Shown: positions 26,261 to 36,058 of the stretch, piece by piece
Layout of the letters: every line of letters starts with the position of its first letter
Numbering within the stretch: position 1 is the stretch's first letter
Assembly: GCF_005116735.1 (NCBI RefSeq)
Contig: NZ_SWDB01000014.1
Coordinates: forward strand, 1-64,000
Origin: Thalassotalea mangrovi
GTDB taxonomy: Bacteria > Pseudomonadota > Gammaproteobacteria > Enterobacterales > Alteromonadaceae
Length of the DNA stretch: 64,000 nt
Direction of reading: 5' to 3'
Notes under the pieces: generated by a model
What the model was told of the DNA's origin: nothing
The model's database searches: none
Seen by the model: only the letters and a program-made list of their open reading frames with translations
Made by a program: the position numbers and the translations under genes

Positions 26261-27556
26261 GTGTTGCCGTTGGACTCCAAGGTATCGAAAGATCATCTCA
26301 GTTTTCTGATTAAACGCTTACGTGAACGCCTTTGGGTGAAACCGCTGATGGTGTGTGTGTTATCAATTTCTGCGGTATTCACGGCTAAATTAGCCGAAAA
26401 CACCTGGATTGCCCAATATACCCCCAATGTATCCCGGGGCAGCCTGGAAACGCTACTCTCAATAATGGCGACCAGCATGCTGGTCATTGCAACCTTTTCC
26501 GTGTCATCTCTGTTGTCGGCCTATGCATCGGCAAGCAGTAATGCTACCCCCCGATCATTCGCCCTGGTCATTGCCGATGATAAGTCTAAAAATGCCCTGT
26601 CCACCTTTGTCGGGGCATTCATTTTCAGCATAGTGGCGCTAATTGCCTTTAAAAATGACTTTTTTCAAGCGGGTGGCATTTTTGTCCTGTTTGTTTTTAC
26701 CTTGATTGTTTTTGCCCTGGTAATTCTAACCTTTGTCCGCTGGGTCGATTGCATTGCCCGTCTTGGACGCATGGGCTCGACCATAGGTAAAGTCGAACAT
26801 GCTACCCGTAAAGCGTTGCTCAGGCGCCGAAATGCGCCAACTCTGGGCGGCAAACCATTGAGTCAGGACAAAGCGGGCCAGCGTATATATGCATCTAAGG
26901 TGGGGTTTGTGCAACACATCGATATGGAAGCATTACAGGGTTGGGCGAAAGACAAAGATAAACAGGTCAGGGTTGAAGCCTTACCTGGTTCCCTGGCGGC
27001 TCCTGGTCGTCCCATTGCAAGCTTGCTCGATGCCAGCGAAGAATGCTCGACCGATGAACTTGAGCCGGTCCGGAATTGTTTTGCAATCGGTGATGAGCGT
27101 ATGTTTGATTATGACCCGAGATTCGGGCTCGTGGTTTTATCTGAAATATCAAGCCGTGCGCTATCACCGGCGGTCAACGATCCAGGCACGGCGATCACCA
27201 TTATTGGTGTATTAGTGAGACTGATTACCCTGTGGAGCCGGCCGCTCGAGGATGAAGAGACTGATAATCTTAAGTTTGACCGGGTCGAAGTAGGGCAGGT
27301 ATCGGTTATGGATATGTTTGATGATGCATTTAGCGCAATCGCCCGCGATGGTGCAAGAAATGTTGAGGTTTTGGTGCGTTTACAAAAGGGACTGGGCTCG
27401 ATTGCCGCTATTGGCGATAAGGAGCTGCGTGAAGCAGCTCAGTATCAAGCGAGAATTGCATTAAAACGGGGTAAACATGCCCTGGAAATTGACGAAGACA
27501 AACAACAAGTGGAAACCGCGGCAGAATTTGTGTTTAAACAGGAGGGGGAAGATTAA
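26261..27556 (+). CDS. DUF2254 membrane protein
   Basis: A 431-residue inner-membrane protein. Four helices occupy roughly residues 28-170 (VKPLMVCVLSISAVFTAKLA, LSIMATSMLVIATFSVSSLLSAY, ALSTFVGAFIFSIVALIAF, FVLFVFTLIVFALVILTFVRWVD). A soluble C-terminal region follows with FAIGDERMFDYDPRFGLVVLSEISSRALSPAVNDPGTA, the DUF2254 signature. The function is unknown. The start is uncertain: GTG 26261 is the open-frame limit, whereas TTG 26270 lies 8 nt after AAAGG and may be the true start. It is convergent with the dipeptidase gene; a strong hairpin lies between them. Confidence 0.85.
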   Translation: MLPLDSKVSKDHLSFLIKRLRERLWVKPLMVCVLSISAVFTAKLAENTWIAQYTPNVSRGSLETLLSIMATSMLVIATFSVSSLLSAYASASSNATPRSFALVIADDKSKNALSTFVGAFIFSIVALIAFKNDFFQAGGIFVLFVFTLIVFALVILTFVRWVDCIARLGRMGSTIGKVEHATRKALLRRRNAPTLGGKPLSQDKAGQRIYASKVGFVQHIDMEALQGWAKDKDKQVRVEALPGSLAAPGRPIASLLDASEECSTDELEPVRNCFAIGDERMFDYDPRFGLVVLSEISSRALSPAVNDPGTAITIIGVLVRLITLWSRPLEDEETDNLKFDRVEVGQVSVMDMFDDAFSAIARDGARNVEVLVRLQKGLGSIAAIGDKELREAAQYQARIALKRGKHALEIDEDKQQVETAAEFVFKQEGED

Positions 27557-27612
27557 GCAGACCAGCGATTACTGCGGCATCGCTGGGCTTCATGAATGGG
27601 ATTTTTAGGGCC

Positions 27613-27641
27613 GGTAGCTGATGACATGTGTCATCACTACC
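27613..27641. other. Hairpin between convergent genes
   Basis: GGTAG-C-TGATGACA pairs with TGTCATCACTACC across a 2-nt loop, with one bulged C; another 8-bp inverted repeat (CCAGCGAT/ATCGCTGG, 27562-27586) lies just before. Neither has a T-run, so they are not classical terminators, but their position between two convergent stop codons suggests a role in ending or protecting both transcripts. Confidence 0.5.
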
Positions 27642-27669
27642 GAAGCGATTATCCGTTAAACGGTTATCC

Positions 27670-28947
27670 CTATATCGCAGTGGCTTTGTTAGCGGCTGCC
27701 GACTGCTGTGCAACCGTTTCTACCTGGCGCCAAACCCGCAACAGGTTTTTACCAAGAATTTTGCCAATATCTTCATCACTGTAACCACGTTGCAACAATC
27801 CTTCGACTAAATTAGGGAAGCTGCTCACGTCTTTTAATCCGGTCGGTAAACTATCACCTACACCATCATAGTCGGAGCCGATACCGACGTAGTCGATGCC
27901 GGCTATTTCAACAGCGCGATCGATATGATCGAGGACATCGTCAAGGGTGGCAAATGGGTAGGGATGTTGCTGACGATAATCGGCCTTAAATTCGGTAACT
28001 TTTTCATCATCTTCGGTCAGACCGTGCTGTTTCATAAAGGCCTGAATGTTGGCCTCTTTGGTTTCATCCCATTGGTATGCTTCATTAGTCAGAAAATAAG
28101 ATCCAAAGTTAATTTGAATCACACCACCATTATCTTTCAGCGCTGTTAACATTTCATCACTCATATTACGTTCCATGCCAGGGGTGAAATGGCGGAGAGA
28201 TGAATGTGAGGCAATTACCGGTGCTTCACTTAACTCCATGACCTGGAAAAAGGCCTGGTCGCTAACGTGCGAGACATCGATCATGATGCCTAATTGATTC
28301 ATCTCTTTTACTAACTCTTTGCCAAACGGACTTAAACCTTGCCAGGGTTTATCTTCCGAATAGGACGAGTCACTGATGTGATTGCTTTCACTATGGGCTA
28401 ACGTGATATAACGCACCCCGCGCTGGTAAAAATGGCTGAGATTTTCAATATTACCCTCAATTGGGCTGCCGTTTTCCATGCCAAGGGGCAACGAAACTTT
28501 TCCTGCGGCATAGTTTTCTTCGATATCTTTGACGGTATAGGCAAGGGAGAATGACCCTGGAGCGCGGCCAACGATTGCTTCAACACGGTCGATAAGCAAA
28601 TCGGCCATGGCTTTCGGGCCATAACGGTGTTGCCCTGGCTCGTCTTCCAGTTTAGGCGGTGTGTAAATGGACATAAATGCCGCATTTAAGCCACCTTGCT
28701 GCGCTCGTGGTAAATCAAATTCACCTTTTGCTGTCGCTTTAGTGACGTCCTCATATTGACCTTCGAGGCGATAGGGCACATCGATATGGGTGTCGACAAT
28801 GATGTGCTGCTGGGCAAGTTGGTGGGCCTTTTCACTAGCGACAATTTGCTTTTTAACCGGCTCGGCAGGGGCATCACTACAGGCGCTGGCGCCAAGCAGG
28901 GAAAGCAGTGAAATGGTTAATGGTTTCATCCAATATGAATTCTTCAT
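27670..28947 (-). CDS. Membrane dipeptidase (M19 family) lipoprotein
   Basis: A lipoprotein signal (LTISLLSLLGASAC, lipobox ASAC) precedes an M19 renal-dipeptidase-type domain. Zinc ligands are visible: DTHID (His and Asp), the bridging Glu in GMENG, His in MIDVSHVSD and His in VIASHSSLR, plus GIGSDYDG near the C-terminus. It should hydrolyse dipeptides in the periplasm and fits a window rich in exported peptidases. Length 425 aa is normal. A short sequence after its start (28966-29010) resembles one at 58978-59022. Confidence 0.92.
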   Translation of the reverse strand: MKNSYWMKPLTISLLSLLGASACSDAPAEPVKKQIVASEKAHQLAQQHIIVDTHIDVPYRLEGQYEDVTKATAKGEFDLPRAQQGGLNAAFMSIYTPPKLEDEPGQHRYGPKAMADLLIDRVEAIVGRAPGSFSLAYTVKDIEENYAAGKVSLPLGMENGSPIEGNIENLSHFYQRGVRYITLAHSESNHISDSSYSEDKPWQGLSPFGKELVKEMNQLGIMIDVSHVSDQAFFQVMELSEAPVIASHSSLRHFTPGMERNMSDEMLTALKDNGGVIQINFGSYFLTNEAYQWDETKEANIQAFMKQHGLTEDDEKVTEFKADYRQQHPYPFATLDDVLDHIDRAVEIAGIDYVGIGSDYDGVGDSLPTGLKDVSSFPNLVEGLLQRGYSDEDIGKILGKNLLRVWRQVETVAQQSAAANKATAI

Positions 28948-28965
28948 TTTTATTATCCTTCTGTT

Positions 28966-29010
28966 AGGGCCTGGTGAACTTGGCCGGCCAAATTTTGTTC
29001 AATAATGGTT
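28966..29010. repeat. Dispersed 45-bp repeat, copy A
   Basis: AGGGCCTGGTGAACTT and the following bases align with 58978-59022 (AGGGCCTGTTGAACTT onward) at about 78% over 45 bp without gaps, by hand count. Both copies are intergenic. The element has no coding capacity or terminal repeat I can see. Confidence 0.45.
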
Positions 29011-29085
29011 TGTCAATCGAATTAGTAGATAAAGTAAGAGGTAACATATCGTTCCCGGCGCACGATTGAACTGTTCGAACAGCCC

Positions 29086-30420
29086 CTAGCCAAAGGCAAC
29101 ATTAATAAACACAATACTAATTAACACCGGGCATACATAACGCAGGTAATTTGCCCACAGGGCAATCCAGCGGTTATCGCCTTGCCGGGCTTCGGTGCGC
29201 AGACGATTGCCACGGCTCCACAGCCAGCCCACGACAATAAAATAAAACAGTCCCATAATCGGTAGCTGAAATGTATTTACCCAACTGATGATCATGCCAA
29301 ATAAAGGATCGAAGAAGGCAACCAGCGTCATACTTGCCAACAATACAACCAGCGAAACCGCCAGAGTTGCTTTATTCCGACTCAGGTTTTTATCTTCTAC
29401 CAGATAAGAAACCGGTACTTCCGTGGAGGATAAGGTAGAGGTGAGAGCGGCCATCGACATTAGGGCGAAGAATACCAGTCCAACCAGGATGCCCACCTCT
29501 CCCATGGCATCAAATAAATTAGGCAATATATGAAAGATTAACTGGCCTTCGCCAATTAATACGCCATTTTCAAAGACTTTCAGGCCGTTGTGCTGGGCGA
29601 CAAACAGAGCAGGGATGATCAGTAAGCCCGCCAGAAAAGCAATTAGGGTATCCAGCGCCGTAATGGAAGCCACCAGTTTTCCAAGGTTATCACCTTTTTT
29701 GAGATAACTGCCGTATACCATCATGCCGCCTACGCCGATGGACAGAGAGAAGAAGGCCTGCCCCATCGCTGAAATAATCAGCCTGGGATCGGTTAACTGA
29801 CTGAAATCCGGAATCAGGTACATTTCCAGGCCGGCGCTGGCGCCTGGTTGCTGCAAGATATAAATAATTAAGCCAATTAACATGACGAACAACGTTGGCA
29901 TCAACCGAGACGACCAGCGTTCTATGCCTGCATGAATGCCCTGAAAGATAATCAGCGCTGTTAACACAATGAAAATAGGGGTGAAAATGAGGTTTCGGCC
30001 GAGGCTACTGGTTTCCATCCATTGCGCCGCACCATTGAAGCCAACAAGTTCTGAAAGCGGTGCCAGTGCGTGCGACAACATCCAGCCTGCTACAATCGAA
30101 TAGAAGCTGAGCATCAAAATGGCGCCCATCAAGCCAAACAATCCGGCAAACTTTCCCAGTCGTGCTGATTTTGGTGCACAGGCTTCTTGTAAAGCCGTAA
30201 CCGGGTTTTTCTGTGCTTGATTGCCGATATACATCTCTGAATAGAGTGCCGGCAGAGCCAATAGCAGGGTTACAATTAAGTAGATAAACAGGAATGCACC
30301 ACCGCCATTATTGGCCGCCTGTGTTGGAAATCCCCAGATGTTTCCTAATCCGATCGCTGAGCCAGCGGCTGCCAGAATAAAACCAATACGGGTGTGAAAA
30401 GAGTCTCGAACGATGGACAT
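29086..30420 (-). CDS. Sodium-dependent transporter of the NSS (SNF) family
   Basis: A 444-residue inner-membrane transporter with about 11-12 helices. The LeuT-fold signature in TM1, GFILAAAGSAIGLGNIWGFP, is followed by the unwound region and GGGAFLFIYL. NSS proteins couple Na+ to uptake of amino acids or related zwitterions; the substrate cannot be read from the sequence. The frame extends 19 codons upstream, but MSIVRDSFHTRIGF at 30420 is the conserved family start, with AAGAAG before it. It is divergent from the MBL hydrolase gene. Confidence 0.92.
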   Translation of the reverse strand: MSIVRDSFHTRIGFILAAAGSAIGLGNIWGFPTQAANNGGGAFLFIYLIVTLLLALPALYSEMYIGNQAQKNPVTALQEACAPKSARLGKFAGLFGLMGAILMLSFYSIVAGWMLSHALAPLSELVGFNGAAQWMETSSLGRNLIFTPIFIVLTALIIFQGIHAGIERWSSRLMPTLFVMLIGLIIYILQQPGASAGLEMYLIPDFSQLTDPRLIISAMGQAFFSLSIGVGGMMVYGSYLKKGDNLGKLVASITALDTLIAFLAGLLIIPALFVAQHNGLKVFENGVLIGEGQLIFHILPNLFDAMGEVGILVGLVFFALMSMAALTSTLSSTEVPVSYLVEDKNLSRNKATLAVSLVVLLASMTLVAFFDPLFGMIISWVNTFQLPIMGLFYFIVVGWLWSRGNRLRTEARQGDNRWIALWANYLRYVCPVLISIVFINVAFG

Positions 30421-30619
30421 AGCTACTTCTTGGTTATTTTTATAGACCCATGAGCTTACCGATTTTGCTATTACCATTGCAAGGGCTAAGGCGCTGAAAA
30501 GCGAATTTTTCAGGGTGAAAAATTCGCTTCCATGTTAACTCACGGTGGCGGGGAAGGAGGTCAGTATGCTAGGTTATTAACATGTTAATTGATTGATACA
30601 TAATAGAGTCACTATCGTT

Positions 30620-31264
30620 ATGCTGCAGTATCACATTATTCCGGTCACCCCGTTTCAGCAAAATAGCACCTTAATCTGGTGCGACAACACCATGGAAGGA
30701 GCCATTATCGATCCTGGCGGTGAGGTGGAGCGCCTGTTAACCACCGCGCAGCAGTTGGGCGTAAAACTAACCAAGATATTATTGACTCATGCGCACCTGG
30801 ATCATGCTGGTGGCACTGAAGAGTTAGCCCGTCGGCAGAAATTAACCGTAGAAGGACCACATCGGGAGGATCAGTTCTGGATTGATTTGTTTCCTCAACA
30901 GGTGCAACGATTTGGTTTTGAGCCGGTTGAGGCTTTCGCTACCGATCGCTGGCTTGAAGACGGCGATACGGTGAGCTTGGGTGATGAGACCCTGGAGGTG
31001 TATTTCTGCCCGGGGCATACGCCCGGTCACGTGATCTTTTTTCATCGAGCCACTAAGTTAGCCCAGGTTGGTGATGTATTGTTTAGAGGTTCCATCGGTC
31101 GCACGGACTTTCCTCGCGGCAATCAACAGCAATTGATTGATTCGATCAAAACTAAGTTATGGCCGCTGGGCGATGATGTGCAGTTTATTCCTGGCCATGG
31201 CCCGATGGGCACGTTTGGTGAGGAACGGGCATCAAATCCGTTTGTTGGAGAAGGCGTGAGGTAA
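30620..31264 (+). CDS. MBL-fold metallo-hydrolase (YcbL / glyoxalase II-like)
   Basis: A 214-residue cytoplasmic metallo-beta-lactamase-fold hydrolase: LLTHAHLDHAGG (THxHxDH metal site), FCPGHTPGH, VGDVLFRGSIGRTDFP and FIPGHGPMGT, which supply the remaining metal ligands. This matches the YcbL subgroup of type II glyoxalase-like thioesterases. It might hydrolyse S-lactoylglutathione, which would complement the methylglyoxal made by MgsA at 24 kb; that link is inference. ATG 30620 gives the family-typical MLQYHIIPVTPFQQN; the frame is open 9 codons upstream to a TTG. Confidence 0.88.
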   Translation: MLQYHIIPVTPFQQNSTLIWCDNTMEGAIIDPGGEVERLLTTAQQLGVKLTKILLTHAHLDHAGGTEELARRQKLTVEGPHREDQFWIDLFPQQVQRFGFEPVEAFATDRWLEDGDTVSLGDETLEVYFCPGHTPGHVIFFHRATKLAQVGDVLFRGSIGRTDFPRGNQQQLIDSIKTKLWPLGDDVQFIPGHGPMGTFGEERASNPFVGEGVR

Positions 31265-31381
31265 TAGCAACGTCTACCGAGCCATAGCCATCGCAATGGC
31301 ATCGGCTTAAGGCAATCGGTATTTCATGCAATATTGAGAATGTTGGCCATACTTAAAGTTTAAGGCCTGTTCCGTATTGTT

Positions 31382-32008
31382 ATGCAAATCACGCAATTAA
31401 GTCATCCCTTGGTTCGCCACAAGCTCGGCCTATTGCGCAATAAGGACATATCGACGCAAAAATTTCGACAAGTCGTCACCGAGCTTACCATTAGCCTGAC
31501 CTATGAGGCCAGTCGGACGCTGGCAACCGAATTTCACTCAATCAGCAATTGGTGCGGTGAAGTCGAAATTGAAGCAATCTGTGGCAAAAAACCAACCGTA
31601 GTACCGGTGTTAAGAGCCGGCATGGGGATGCTCGATGGCCTACTTACCCTGATCCCCAATGCCCGAATTTCGATGGTTGGCATGTATCGGAATCACGAAA
31701 CCTTCGAACCAGTGGTTTACTTTGAAAAACTGGTGCAGCATCTGGATCAACGTCCGGTTTTCGTTATTGATCCAATGCTGGCAACGGGCGGCACGCTGGT
31801 GGCAACCATCGACCTGTTAAAGCTTCATGGTGCCAGGCAAATCGCTGTAATGGTCCTGGTTGCATCCCCCGAAGGCCTGGAAAAGCTAGCGCTGAAACAT
31901 CCTGATATTCAGTTGTTTACCGCATCGATCGATGAACACCTCGATAACAATGGTTATGTGGTTCCTGGTTTGGGAGATGCGGGTGACCGTCTTTTCGGGA
32001 CGCGCTAA
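31382..32008 (+). CDS. upp: Uracil phosphoribosyltransferase
   Basis: Upp salvages uracil with PRPP to form UMP. The 208-residue protein has the whole family pattern: HPLVRHKLGLLR at the N-terminus, PVLRAGMGMLDG, the PRPP-binding loop VIDPMLATGGT, and the C-terminal uracil-binding YVVPGLGDAGDR. It has no uraA permease next to it, unlike enteric bacteria; it appears monocistronic. Confidence 0.97.
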   Translation: MQITQLSHPLVRHKLGLLRNKDISTQKFRQVVTELTISLTYEASRTLATEFHSISNWCGEVEIEAICGKKPTVVPVLRAGMGMLDGLLTLIPNARISMVGMYRNHETFEPVVYFEKLVQHLDQRPVFVIDPMLATGGTLVATIDLLKLHGARQIAVMVLVASPEGLEKLALKHPDIQLFTASIDEHLDNNGYVVPGLGDAGDRLFGTR

Positions 32009-32074
32009 CATCGCTCAGCAGCAGACCTACAAGTGACAACCAAAACGCCTTAATCTCCCGCTTCCCCGAGCTTA

Positions 32075-32461
32075 TTATTTGCCGCTAACCATCACCTGTA
32101 ACTGGCCATTTACCATTGGGTAGTGAGCAGAAACATCGATAATGTTCACCTCTTCATCTACCCGATATTGACTGCTGACCCGCCTATTGAGAAAGTCATT
32201 AGTCGATGTTGCCCCAAAGGATTGAGCAAAGCTGTTAACATCAACGCCATTACAGGTCAGGGTAAGGCTCATCAGCCGATAATTGCCATCAAAGCCCTGG
32301 CGCCCATTTCGTTTCAAACCCGGCAGATCGTTGCTGGCGGCAGCAATGCAGGTTTTGGTTGCTATAGAAGAATCTTTCGCGACAAATTGAAAGTCACTGG
32401 CTAAGGCGCCCACTGGGACGGCAGCGATTAAGCATGCTGCAAACAGGTTTGTGCGGTTCAT
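32075..32461 (-). CDS. Small exported protein, DUF3718-like
   Basis: A 128-residue protein with a clean signal peptide (LFAACLIAAVPVGALA) and a strong ribosome site (AAAGGAGG, 5 nt before ATG). The mature part has two cysteines in KTCIAAASND and LTLTCNG, spaced as in DUF3718, a small family seen in Shewanella and related marine bacteria. Family assignment is from memory of the pattern. Its function is unknown; periplasmic location is expected. Confidence 0.65.
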   Translation of the reverse strand: MNRTNLFAACLIAAVPVGALASDFQFVAKDSSIATKTCIAAASNDLPGLKRNGRQGFDGNYRLMSLTLTCNGVDVNSFAQSFGATSTNDFLNRRVSSQYRVDEEVNIIDVSAHYPMVNGQLQVMVSGK

Positions 32462-32688
32462 ATAAACCTCCTTTTCTCGTGGTTCCCCTAACTTAAATCA
32501 TAGGAGGAACAAGGATGAAAAGGGTTAACAGAGTGCATACATATGTAACAAAATAAGTATGCAAAAATTTAATTCATCTGCCGCGTTTTGAGAATGTTTG
32601 TAACTGTTTGATTGTTCACAAGGGAAGGGCTAACTCAGTCAGAATCAGCCCGGCGCATGGTTGAACAAAAGTATATTGTCATTGTGCG

Positions 32689-33213
32689 CTAACGGACTTT
32701 AACCTTGTTATTAACATCGCGGCTGCGTCTGATGAGTTCATCACCCTGGTTCCGGCTGGCATTTTTAGCCAACCGGTCATACAAAATGACATTGACGGAG
32801 GCGGCCAGGTTCATACAGCCTTTTGTGGGGACATATACCACCGCATCGGCGGCATCGATAATTGCCTGATCAATCGTCCCATCCTCGGGGCCAAACACAT
32901 AATACGCCTGTTGTGGGTGCTCAAATTCGGGCAGGGGTTGTGCACCTTCCACTAAGTCCACACAAACCAGCTTGGCGCCGGCCGGTTTCGCTTGCAACAA
33001 ACAGGGCGTTTGCTGCAACGGGATATCCAGACTGGCATTTTTTGTATCGGTATGAAATTTAGCCGCATTGTCATAACGGGAACCGCTATAGAATATCTGT
33101 CCGGCCTGGTAGCAGCCGGCGGCACGCAATATGGCACCGACGTTAGCGGGGCTCTTGGGGTTTGTTAAGCCGATGCTGACGTCCAGCGTATTAATGTCGT
33201 AAGTCATTACCAT
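32689..33213 (-). CDS. SpoU/TrmH-family RNA 2'-O-methyltransferase
   Basis: A compact 174-residue SPOUT methyltransferase: motif 1 NPKSPANVGAILRAAGCY, motif 2 YYVFGPEDGTI and motif 3 VYVPTKGCMNLAASVNVILYD, which form the knotted SAM site. It lacks the extra N-terminal RNA-binding domain of RlmB and TrmH, so the target RNA is uncertain. The start codon follows the rimO stop directly (TAAATG), indicating one transcript with rimO; ATG at residue 3 (MTYDIN) is an alternative start. Confidence 0.88.
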   Translation of the reverse strand: MVMTYDINTLDVSIGLTNPKSPANVGAILRAAGCYQAGQIFYSGSRYDNAAKFHTDTKNASLDIPLQQTPCLLQAKPAGAKLVCVDLVEGAQPLPEFEHPQQAYYVFGPEDGTIDQAIIDAADAVVYVPTKGCMNLAASVNVILYDRLAKNASRNQGDELIRRSRDVNNKVKVR

Positions 33214-34650
33214 TTAATCATCAACCTTGACGGCCCATACATCATGAGCATCAGCATGGATAACCTGAGCCCAGATTTTGTCTCCAGGTTTGACATCAAA
33301 CTCATCACTTAAATATACCAGTCCGTCTATTTCAGGGGCATCCATATAAGTGCGACCAATTGCGCCTTCCGAATTGACCTCATCGATCAATACCTGGTAT
33401 TCATTACCAATGCGTTGTTGCAATTTCGCGGCGCTAATCTCTGACTGCACTTGCATAAACCGTTGTAAACGCAGCTGTTTGGTTTCCTCATCGATTTGAT
33501 CCGGTAAGTTATTGGCTGTAGCTCCCTCGACTGGCGAGTAGGCAAATGCACCAACTCGGTCTAACTTTGCTTCGCGCAGGAATTCCAGTAATTCTTCAAA
33601 CTCTTCTTCGGTCTCTCCCGGGAAGCCGACAATAAAGGTAGAGCGGATCACTAACTCCGGACATATTTCACGCCATTTTTTAATGCGTTCCAGGGTGCGA
33701 TCAGCGTTGCCAGGGCGTTTCATAAGTTTCAATATGCGCTTGTTGGCATGCTGAAACGGAATATCCAGGTAAGGCAGTATTTTGCCTTCCGCCATCAGTG
33801 GTATAACGTCATCGACATGTGGGTATGGGTAAACATAATGCAGGCGCACCCATACTCCCATATTACCCAGTTCTTCACATAACTTAAGCATGCTGGTTTT
33901 GACCGGCATTCCGTCCCAGAAATCGGTTTTATGCTTAACATCAACGCCATAAGCAGAAGTATCCTGAGAGATCACCAATAACTCTTTGACACCCGCGTTA
34001 GCAAGGCGTTTGGCTTCGCCCAAAACGTCGCCAATAGGACGGGAATCGAGATCGCCACGCATCGAAGGTATGATGCAAAACGTACAACGGTGGTTACAGC
34101 CCTCGGATATTTTCAGGTAGGCAAAATGTTTTGGAGTCAGCTTCACACCATGATCTGGTACCAGGTCGACAAACGGGTTGTGCTGAGGTTTCGCGACGTG
34201 TTGATGAACCTGATTTAACACTTCTTCATAGGCATGCGGCCCTGTTACGCCCAAAACGTTAGGATGAATTTCGGTGATTTCATCTTCTTTAGCGCCGAGA
34301 CAGCCGGTCACCAGTACTTTGCCATTTTCTTTTAATGCTTCACCAATCGTATCTAAAGACTCCTGAACGGCCGAGTCGATAAAACCACAGGTATTAACGA
34401 TCACCAAATCGGCGTCATCATAGCTAGGTACGACATCGTATCCTTCGGTACGAAGCTGGGTAAGAATACGCTCGGAATCCACCAGGTTTTTCGGACAGCC
34501 AAGACTGACGAAACCGACCTTGGAGTTCCCTTGGCTCAATTCGCTATTGGCTCGTTCGGCGCTGTTACTGACACTGCGCTTTACGGCTTTGGCATTTTCG
34601 GCACTGGTTTGTTCCGGCAGGTTGTTCGGGTCGAATGTCTTTACGCTCAT
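33214..34650 (-). CDS. rimO: Ribosomal protein S12 methylthiotransferase RimO
   Basis: RimO adds a methylthio group to an aspartate of ribosomal protein S12 using two [4Fe-4S] clusters. The UPF0004 domain has [21 protein letters not shown] and VTGCLGAKE with the three cluster cysteines. The radical-SAM motif is [16 protein letters not shown], and a TRAM domain ends the protein. The ASEGCNxxCxFC form and PSMRG distinguish it from MiaB. At 478 aa it has an N-terminal extension of about 40 Asn/Ser-rich residues before the conserved core. First gene of a two-gene operon with the SpoU-type methyltransferase. Confidence 0.96.
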   Translation of the reverse strand: MSVKTFDPNNLPEQTSAENAKAVKRSVSNSAERANSELSQGNSKVGFVSLGCPKNLVDSERILTQLRTEGYDVVPSYDDADLVIVNTCGFIDSAVQESLDTIGEALKENGKVLVTGCLGAKEDEITEIHPNVLGVTGPHAYEEVLNQVHQHVAKPQHNPFVDLVPDHGVKLTPKHFAYLKISEGCNHRCTFCIIPSMRGDLDSRPIGDVLGEAKRLANAGVKELLVISQDTSAYGVDVKHKTDFWDGMPVKTSMLKLCEELGNMGVWVRLHYVYPYPHVDDVIPLMAEGKILPYLDIPFQHANKRILKLMKRPGNADRTLERIKKWREICPELVIRSTFIVGFPGETEEEFEELLEFLREAKLDRVGAFAYSPVEGATANNLPDQIDEETKQLRLQRFMQVQSEISAAKLQQRIGNEYQVLIDEVNSEGAIGRTYMDAPEIDGLVYLSDEFDVKPGDKIWAQVIHADAHDVWAVKVDD

Positions 34651-35031
34651 AAGATTCCTGTGATTGGTGTTGGCATTAAAATTTAAGTGGCGGGATTATA
34701 CCGGAATCCGATCCGGATTTCAGTTGTGAAATTGTAAGCGTTAGCGGCGCTTGAAGGGATGGATAAATGGTTGATATCTGACTTTCCAACTGACCGACTA
34801 GAAATTCAGGTCATTGTTATCGAAAACTCCAGTTTAACTTGTTCTAAGCGTCAGGTTTTTACCGGTTATGTTCACTATTGTTGCCGTTCAGGCAGGCTTT
34901 GGTTTAATAAAATGATGTCTAAAATGAAAGTTTACAGTTAAACTTACGTTATCTGGGGTATTTACAGTAAACCTTAACAGTTTCGAAGGGATAGAAAGCC
35001 CGTATGTTAAGGTTATGGGGAGAAAACGGCC
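34651..35031. promoter_or_regulatory. Gap with two spaced TTTACAGT boxes
   Basis: No convincing gene in 380 bp. Two related near-palindromes, GTTTACAGTTAAAC (34930-34943) and TTTACAGTAAA (34961-34971), start about 31 bp apart (three helical turns) some 60-100 bp before the next gene. They could be a paired operator for it. The rest shows nothing recognisable. Confidence 0.35.
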
Positions 35032-35400
35032 GTGACAGAAAAAGTTTTATTGAATATAGATATTAATGGACATGATTTAACCAGTAATGGCGCCTTAAAG
35101 GAGCTTATTCTCGGACACTTTCAGCATCATAAAAAACAATTGCATGAGTTTATGTCCAGGGTTTGCCAGCTCTACGATCTGCGGGCCCTCGTGGCAACCG
35201 ACAGCCTGGCGATTTCCGAGGTGAAAATGGAACAGGACAAGGGCGAAATCACCGTGGATTATACCTGGTCGACTCACTATGGCTGCGATGGCTACAGCCG
35301 CGAAAAGACCATGCATGAGCGCTGGCCCTTTAAAATCAAAGAAAACAATATCATTTTTGAGATGCACATGCCTGAATTGCATGTGCATCATGAACTGTAA
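35032..35400 (+). CDS. Conserved hypothetical cytoplasmic protein
   Basis: A 122-residue protein starting at GTG with no signal peptide or membrane segment. It is His-rich at the C-terminus (MHMPELHVHHEL) and in the middle (GHFQHHKKQLHEF). Alternating strands in the second half (EITVDYTWSTHYGCDGYSREK) suggest an alpha+beta fold. I do not recognise the family. The ordinary codon usage and the upstream paired boxes support a real gene. Confidence 0.6.
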   Translation: MTEKVLLNIDINGHDLTSNGALKELILGHFQHHKKQLHEFMSRVCQLYDLRALVATDSLAISEVKMEQDKGEITVDYTWSTHYGCDGYSREKTMHERWPFKIKENNIIFEMHMPELHVHHEL

Positions 35401-35524
35401 CGGGTTTAGATGATGTCCGTTTAGATTACCTACGTTGTGTTTGTGCAAGGCACTGCGTGTTGTAATTTGTATGGGGATTATGAAATATTACGCAATTGCT
35501 TTCATGTCCTCACGTCTTACTCCA

Positions 35525-36058
35525 TTAAAGCGCTTTCTTACGTTTAAAGTCTCGTTCGATTACCTGCTTTTGATAGCGTTCCAGTTGTCGATAGTATTGA
35601 TTAATAAACGGCCCCAGTTGATTAGTGATATTGATGTCACGGACCAGTTCAAGATTAAATGGACAGGTTTCGATAAGCGATTTAATGTCTTCGATAAAGT
35701 TTGCATTGATCCCCCTCAAGCCCTGCTGAAAAAGGGTTTCAGCGAAAGTGGTTGGTGTCACAAAGTAAAAGTGATGTGGATCAGCGCTCAGGTAATCCTC
35801 GTTAAAAGCAGACTGCGCGAGGATATGACTGGGTTTTGGAAAATGTAATTGTAACTGCTCCCTGGTTAGCAATTTACCGCTTTTTTGGCTGAACCCCTGA
35901 GCCTTGAAAAAGTTGATTAAGTATTGCCGTTGTCCCATCGATAAAATGTCGTAATCGTTGCGGACGAAAAAATTATCATCATAGATGGTGATCAGAGGTA
36001 GTGGAGGTAGATAAAAAATATGCTTATCTGCCACCATTTTTTCGATATCTAAACTCAT
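35525..36058 (-). CDS. Hypothetical protein
   Basis: A 177-residue soluble protein without recognisable motifs. It is rich in Phe, Tyr and Gln, with a basic C-terminus (ERDFKRKKAL). The N-terminal half is predicted mixed and the C-terminal half helical (TCPFNLELVRDINITNQLGPFINQYYRQLERYQKQ). It is transcribed leftward, convergent with the previous gene. No function can be offered. Confidence 0.6.
   Translation of the reverse strand: MSLDIEKMVADKHIFYLPPLPLITIYDDNFFVRNDYDILSMGQRQYLINFFKAQGFSQKSGKLLTREQLQLHFPKPSHILAQSAFNEDYLSADPHHFYFVTPTTFAETLFQQGLRGINANFIEDIKSLIETCPFNLELVRDINITNQLGPFINQYYRQLERYQKQVIERDFKRKKAL

Noticed and set aside
34759-34941. 60-codon frame between rimO and the GTG-started hypothetical gene
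   Set aside because: Mixed composition with no motif and weak initiation signals; the region looks regulatory.
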